NCBI GenBank assembly: GCA_013329105.1 | Contig: DUKW01000110.1 | Coordinates: forward strand, 1-8,640 | Source of the DNA: Candidatus Methanomethylophilaceae archaeon | Lineage (GTDB): Archaea > Thermoplasmatota > Thermoplasmata > Methanomassiliicoccales > Methanomethylophilaceae | DNA length: 8,640 nucleotides | Direction: 5' to 3' | Part shown: piece by piece, positions 5,891 through 8,640 of the stretch | How positions within the stretch are numbered: the stretch's first letter is position 1 | Layout: the number at the start of each line of letters is the position of its first letter | Notes under the pieces: generated by a model | Database searches by the model: none | Seen by the model: only the letters and a program-made list of their open reading frames with translations | Told to the model about the DNA's origin: nothing | Made by a program: the position numbers and the translations under genes

Positions 5891-6736
5891 ATGCCTCCCT
5901 GTGATAGTTCGGACGTAGCCAACCGCATCCTTCTTAACATCCACAGAAGAGAGAGAAGCGATGTGATCATCGAACCGCTGCTGGTGCTGGTGGTAATGTT
6001 CTCTTTTCTGCTAGTGGTGAATTACGCCACATTCCATACACTAAGCGTGACTAGTGATCGCGGAGGCGCCCTTGACCTATTCTTCAGTCTCAGCCTATAT
6101 CTTGCTTTACATTTCTTGATGATACTCGCAGCTTTCTATCTGCTTATGAGTCGCAACGAGAAACACAGCCAAAGGGAGAGGGAGTTACGCTCCCTTCTCA
6201 TAGAATACGTACGCTGCCGTGCGGAGGAGACCTCTGTAGAGAACGAGCTGCGGTCGATGATAGAGATCGATCGACAGATAGCAAAGAAAGAGAAACCTGC
6301 CCCCTCCGTGCTGACGGCTTTTCTCATCGGGCTCCCTCTCTTTGCTATGGTCCTGATGGTGGAACCTGCCTTCACCAATATTGCGCTATCAACCGGTGCT
6401 GCATTATACGTGATAGCATGCCTTGTGCTGCTTTACGCCATGTGGAATGTAACAGACTTCCCACGAAAACATGAACGCGAATGGATACGATTCCAGAAGG
6501 CCGCCGTGGCCGCTTTGGAGAAGATGGGGGTTAACGGCCTCGTTCCTATGCGTAAGACGGTGGGGATACGATCCTTCACGATCTTCTTGCTAATCTCGGT
6601 GATCACGGCCGGACTGTTCTTTTCTATATGGACATGGTTGCTGCTCAGAGATATGAACGCTCATTTCCAAGAGCAGTGGGCATTCGAGTGGTCGCTGATA
6701 GAGTCCCTACGCAAAAATGAGTCAGGGACTGCCTGA
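5891..6736 (+). CDS. Unrecognised five-TM membrane protein with charged linker
   Basis: A 281-residue protein from the ATG at 5891, which has AAAGG five bases upstream; an in-frame GTG at 5876 would add five residues. Likely membrane helices lie at about 25-47, 63-86, 140-158, 163-185 and 229-252. Between helices 2 and 3 a 50-residue, highly charged segment (87-138; RNEKHSQRERELRS... to IAKKEKPAPS) is probably helical and cytoplasmic. Another basic/charged loop follows helix 4 (FPRKHEREWIRFQKAA). The tail after helix 5 reads RDMNAHFQEQWAFEWSLIESL, amphipathic and conserved-looking. I do not recognise the family and see no transporter or enzyme motif. It is divergent from the four-TM protein; a joint membrane role is possible but only suggested by position. 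Confidence 0.75.
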   Translation: MPPCDSSDVANRILLNIHRRERSDVIIEPLLVLVVMFSFLLVVNYATFHTLSVTSDRGGALDLFFSLSLYLALHFLMILAAFYLLMSRNEKHSQRERELRSLLIEYVRCRAEETSVENELRSMIEIDRQIAKKEKPAPSVLTAFLIGLPLFAMVLMVEPAFTNIALSTGAALYVIACLVLLYAMWNVTDFPRKHEREWIRFQKAAVAALEKMGVNGLVPMRKTVGIRSFTIFLLISVITAGLFFSIWTWLLLRDMNAHFQEQWAFEWSLIESLRKNESGTA

Positions 6737-6849
6737 GTTCGCTGGATCTCCGCTAATAGACGATAGGTCTAAGAAACGAGAGCCGCGTGGGGCCTGTACC
6801 TCCACAACGGTGATTAGATTTTTACGTCTCTTTGCCGTTCATAACAAAG

Positions 6850-7476
6850 ATGAAAACGGCCATAGTCACAGGGGCTAGCAGAGGCATTGGCAAGGCTGCG
6901 GCCGATCTCTTTGAGAAAGAGGGGTACGATGTCCACCGTGTGAGCACGGCCGTTCTGGACGTGGCAGAGCGAGATGCTGTGGAACGTTATGTGTCGAATT
7001 TTAAAGAAGTGGACCTTCTGATTAACTCTGCTGGGATAACCAGCAAGGGTCCCACCGAGACCATGGATCCAAAGGAGCTTCAGAGAGTATACGAAGTAAA
7101 CGTCCTGGGAACCGTCAATTTCTGTCAATTAGTGCTGCCGTTGATGAAGAGAAAAGGAGGATATATCTTCAATATTGCCTCTCTGCGCGGCATCCATTAC
7201 AGCGGCAACCGGGCGGCTTACAATATGAGTAAAGCTGCCGTACGGGCATTCACACTCACCCTAGCCAAAGAGGTTCGCGAATACGGTATCAAGGTGACCT
7301 GCATCAATCCTGGATATGTTTTCACCGATATGATTTCCAAGAGGATCAGAGAAGAGGGACTTCAACCGGATGACCTGCTCACTCCTGAGGACATCGCTGC
7401 CACCATGCTCTATCTTACCAAACTGTCCCCAGGTGCGGTGGTGGAAGAGATCAGTATGGGGGAAATATGGGAGTAA
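6850..7476 (+). CDS. Short-chain dehydrogenase/reductase (SDR), compact
   Basis: A 208-residue classical-type SDR, an NAD(P)-dependent oxidoreductase. It has the cofactor loop TGASRGIG (7-14), NSAG (59-62, a variant of NNAG), the structural Asn in EVNVLG (Asn84), catalytic Ser111 (NIASLRG), Tyr124 and Lys128 (AAYNMSKAA), and the NPGYVFTDM segment (153-161). The ATG at 6850 is chosen because MKTAIVTGAS is the standard SDR N-terminus; an in-frame TTG 18 bases upstream adds an atypical tail. It is shorter than the usual 240-250 residues: the stretch between the second strand (YDVHRV) and LDVAERDAVE is contracted, and the C-terminus ends soon after VEEISMGEIWE. Resembles FabG/sepiapterin-type reductases; substrate unknown. 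No SD; an AT-rich run near 6811-6824 could serve as a weak promoter. It stands alone. Confidence 0.9.
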   Translation: MKTAIVTGASRGIGKAAADLFEKEGYDVHRVSTAVLDVAERDAVERYVSNFKEVDLLINSAGITSKGPTETMDPKELQRVYEVNVLGTVNFCQLVLPLMKRKGGYIFNIASLRGIHYSGNRAAYNMSKAAVRAFTLTLAKEVREYGIKVTCINPGYVFTDMISKRIREEGLQPDDLLTPEDIAATMLYLTKLSPGAVVEEISMGEIWE

Positions 7477-7557
7477 GACGCCCTAAGCGAAAGGGTGGGT
7501 CGATCGAAGCGATAAGGTTGAAGAACGGCGGTCATACTCCTCGATAAAAAGATAACT

Positions 7558-7680
7558 GTGAGAGTTGCCGCTCCGACCCGGCATAAGTTCCGGAAGCTCT
7601 GTGCGGATCTCCTAAAGTTGGGCTCTCGTAGCAACGAGAGCCTCATCGATTTACACTTTGAGGTGCCCCGTTTGACATGA
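7558..7680 (+). CDS. Cryptic ribbon-helix-helix-like ORF without a normal start
   Basis: An open frame from 7522 to the TGA at 7678-7680. Its only standard start is GTG at 7558, giving 40 residues (VRVAAPTRHKFRKLCADLL...). The wider frame reads KKITVRVAAPTRHKFRKLC, then a turn LGSRSNESLIDL, which resembles a CopG/ribbon-helix-helix DNA-binding domain: strand, helix, Gly turn, Ser-rich helix cap, helix. The strand would start before the GTG, where only non-standard ATA codons (7534, 7552) exist after the in-frame stop at 7519. So it may be a decayed or frameshifted regulator, use a rare start, or be chance. Codons look like coding sequence. A strong 9-bp hairpin lies inside it. It follows the SDR gene and precedes a convergent small gene. 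Confidence 0.3.
   Translation: MRVAAPTRHKFRKLCADLLKLGSRSNESLIDLHFEVPRLT
7621..7642. repeat. Perfect 9-bp inverted repeat with 4-base loop
   Basis: GGCTCTCGT (7621-7629), loop AGCA, ACGAGAGCC (7634-7642) pair perfectly, with one more G-U pair possible outside. It is the strongest hairpin seen in the window. No T-run follows on the plus strand, so it is not an obvious intrinsic terminator. It may be a 3' structure for the SDR transcript, part of a small RNA, or a protein-binding palindrome. Confidence 0.5.
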
Positions 7681-7694
7681 TTAGGAAGCGGATC

Positions 7695-8024
7695 TCATTC
7701 GACGAATTCCACACAATTGCGCTCTACACTTCTAAAGCGGTTTTTGGAGAGCATACCCGCTTCCATCCATGCAGCTGTGAGGATGCCGGCCGGGACTAGG
7801 CAGTTGGCGCTCATTTCCTGCTCCTGATAGGTACGGATGACGGCCCCGTTCTTTTTATCGGTTAGGTCATTCATTGTCAAAGGCGGCAGGAAAGTGGCAA
7901 AACGGCACACGTTCTGACAGTCGGAGTTTATCTTTACGTCAAACTCCATTTTATCATTCATCGTCACCTCGATGTAAGAGGTCTTACCACACGTGTTGCT
8001 CTTCACCCTGACCTTAGAAGACAT
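7695..8024 (-). CDS. Small cysteine-containing protein, methanogen-associated type
   Basis: A 109-residue soluble protein. It starts MSSKVRVKSNTCGKTSYIEV and has Cys12, Cys36 (SDCQNVC, with Cys40), Cys75 (SANCLVPAGILTAAWMEAGM) and Cys104. The pattern of an N-terminal TCG, a middle DC-x-x-V and a C-x-V-P-x-x-I-x-x-A-x-x-x-E-A-G segment resembles a small family I recall from methanogens with conserved cysteines and unknown function (possibly DUF6951); I cannot confirm this without a profile search. The cysteines suggest metal or redox chemistry, which is inference. No signal peptide or membrane helix. The ATG at 8024 has no well-placed SD: GAGGAG lies over 18 bases upstream. Divergent from the QueG-like gene, with a 143-base shared upstream region. 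Confidence 0.7.
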   Translation of the reverse strand: MSSKVRVKSNTCGKTSYIEVTMNDKMEFDVKINSDCQNVCRFATFLPPLTMNDLTDKKNGAVIRTYQEQEMSANCLVPAGILTAAWMEAGMLSKNRFRSVERNCVEFVE

Positions 8025-8167
8025 TTGATCAAAAGGGAACTCTCCTCTAAGAAAATAATTGTTTTGGAAATGTCAAGCGTTTCGCGGACAGTCTTTTGAA
8101 CGCCTTTCGCAAGCATTCACAGATTTCTCAGTAAAAGGTATCAATATTTTAGTTCAATGTCACAAAC
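8025..8167. other. Divergent intergenic region with paired GCSTTTCGC repeats
   Basis: Separates the small cysteine protein from the QueG-like gene. Two copies of GCSTTTCGC lie at 8077-8085 (GCGTTTCGC, itself palindromic as GCG-TTT-CGC) and 8102-8110 (GCCTTTCGC), 25 bases apart and matching at 8 of 9 positions. A TATA-like AATATTTT (8143-8150) precedes the QueG-like ATG by about 20 bases, with no SD. The minus-strand gene has only an AT-rich TTATTTTC run near 8050-8060. No RNA gene was recognised. Confidence 0.35.
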
Positions 8168-8640
8168 ATGACGAGCGAATTGAGCAGAGAAATACAAGAG
8201 ATGTGCCGGAACATGGGAGCCGATGTCTTCGGTATCGCCGATGCATCGGGTTTCCTGTCTCCTGATTATCAGGGAAAGAGACCCCAGGAGGTCATGCCCA
8301 CTGTGAAAAGTGTTATCGTAATAGGTGTAGTTCTGCCCCGCGGTACCGTCAGAGAACTGCCTAAAGGAAGGGCAGAGTACACAAACACACTTATGGCAGC
8401 CACAGCGATCCTCAGGACCATTGCCTTCCGTACCGCACGCGTTCTCGAGGATCAGGGGTACTTGGCATCGATCATACCGGTCGAAGGCAGTGAGTTCGGT
8501 TATTGGTACGCCGACAAAGACACCCTGAAAGCGGACATGTCTACCAAGTATGCGGCCTATCTCGCTGGACTCGGCAGATATGGTATCAGCAACCTACTGC
8601 TCCTCTCCAATATCGGGCCTGGGGTAAGGATGACGGCGGT
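8168..8640 (+). CDS. QueG-like (epoxyqueuosine reductase-related) protein, 5' part
   Basis: The first 157 codons of a gene running off the window. It starts MTSELSREIQEMCRNMGADV, where a helix followed by GADVFGIAD is the usual N-terminus of QueG/reductive-dehalogenase-like proteins. Next come SVIVIGVVLPRG (48-59) and STKYAAYLAGLGRYGISNLL (125-144) with the following SNIGPGVRMTA, the most diagnostic segment, equivalent to the AA-x-x-AGLG-x-x-G-x-N/S-x-LL block of QueG. Family members bind a cobamide and two [4Fe-4S] clusters; the cluster cysteines would lie beyond 8640 and cannot be checked. True QueG reduces epoxyqueuosine in bacterial tRNA; archaeal relatives generally have unknown roles, so the symbol is withheld. 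ATG at 8168 chosen: no SD, TATA-like AATATTTT upstream. No stop or frameshift seen. Confidence 0.8.
   Translation, partial: MTSELSREIQEMCRNMGADVFGIADASGFLSPDYQGKRPQEVMPTVKSVIVIGVVLPRGTVRELPKGRAEYTNTLMAATAILRTIAFRTARVLEDQGYLASIIPVEGSEFGYWYADKDTLKADMSTKYAAYLAGLGRYGISNLLLLSNIGPGVRMTA

Noticed and set aside
5735..5944. 69-residue minus-strand ORF in the membrane-gene gap
   Set aside because: Low-complexity composition, no SD, overlaps the N-terminus of the five-TM protein and the SD-led upstream ORF.
6737..6849. Possible RNA or promoter structure before the SDR (GTGGGG...CTCCAC stem near 6787-6805)
   Set aside because: Only a six-pair stem with one wobble; no tRNA, C/D or H/ACA box signature, and no convincing TATA element.
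7410..7646. 78-residue minus-strand ORF across the SDR 3' end
   Set aside because: Antisense to the SDR C-terminus and the RHH-like frame; no motif or start signal.
7677..7799. 40-codon plus-strand ORF (MIRKRISFDEF...) overlapping the RHH-like stop as ATGA, with GAGGTG upstream
   Set aside because: The arrangement resembles an antitoxin-toxin pair, but the ORF is antisense to the better supported small cysteine protein and has no toxin motif. Probably chance, though worth recalling if the RHH stretch proves real.
1..8640. CRISPR arrays, insertion sequences, tRNA/rRNA genes, phage genes
   Set aside because: No regularly spaced repeats, transposase motifs, terminal inverted repeats, tRNA-like cloverleaf or phage proteins were found on either strand.

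Overview
The window looks like chromosomal DNA from an archaeon, most likely a euryarchaeote of the Thermoplasmata/Methanomassiliicoccales type. This placement is inferred from gene content, not from a database match. The evidence is: a short archaeal RNA polymerase subunit K (Rpo6) gene followed by an archaeal-type ribosomal protein S2 and a MEMO-family gene, a gene order familiar from euryarchaea; TATA-like boxes about 25 bases before several start codons with no Shine-Dalgarno site, as expected for leaderless archaeal mRNAs; anti-SD-matching sites (GAGGTGA, GGTGA, GAGGT) before others; an archaeal two-subunit isopropylmalate/homoaconitate dehydratase; and a small cysteine protein of a kind I associate with methanogens.

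Layout. Positions 35-3507, all minus strand: leuC-leuD (overlapping by 4 bases, leuD starting with TTG), then a new promoter and rpoK-rps2-MEMO. leuC has its own TATA element placed for a leaderless transcript. Positions 3565-4569, minus: an HPr-kinase-like P-loop protein, unexpected in an archaeon because its classical partner HPr (PTS) is normally absent. It is divergent from a GNAT acetyltransferase (4614-5126, plus). The 44-base gap holds two facing TATA-like boxes with a small palindrome between them. Positions 5119-6736: two unrecognised polytopic membrane proteins, four-TM (minus) and five-TM (plus), transcribed apart from a region with a 21-base-offset direct repeat and a 24-codon upstream ORF with a perfect SD. 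The four-TM gene overlaps the GNAT gene tail-to-tail by 8 bases.

Positions 6850-7476 (plus) encode a compact short-chain dehydrogenase. The next 218 bases have no gene with a normal start codon but contain a coding-like stretch resembling a ribbon-helix-helix DNA-binding protein and a perfect 9-bp hairpin. A small cysteine-containing protein (7695-8024, minus) is divergent from the 5' part of a QueG-like (epoxyqueuosine-reductase-related) protein that runs off the window at 8640.

No CRISPR, insertion sequence, tRNA, rRNA or prophage signal was seen. The left third is conserved housekeeping DNA. The most unusual material is the orphan HprK-like kinase with its divergent promoter, the unexplained membrane-protein pair with its upstream ORF, and the start-less RHH-like stretch. 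I do not see a convincing multi-gene novel system, and the functional links among the accessory genes are unproven.
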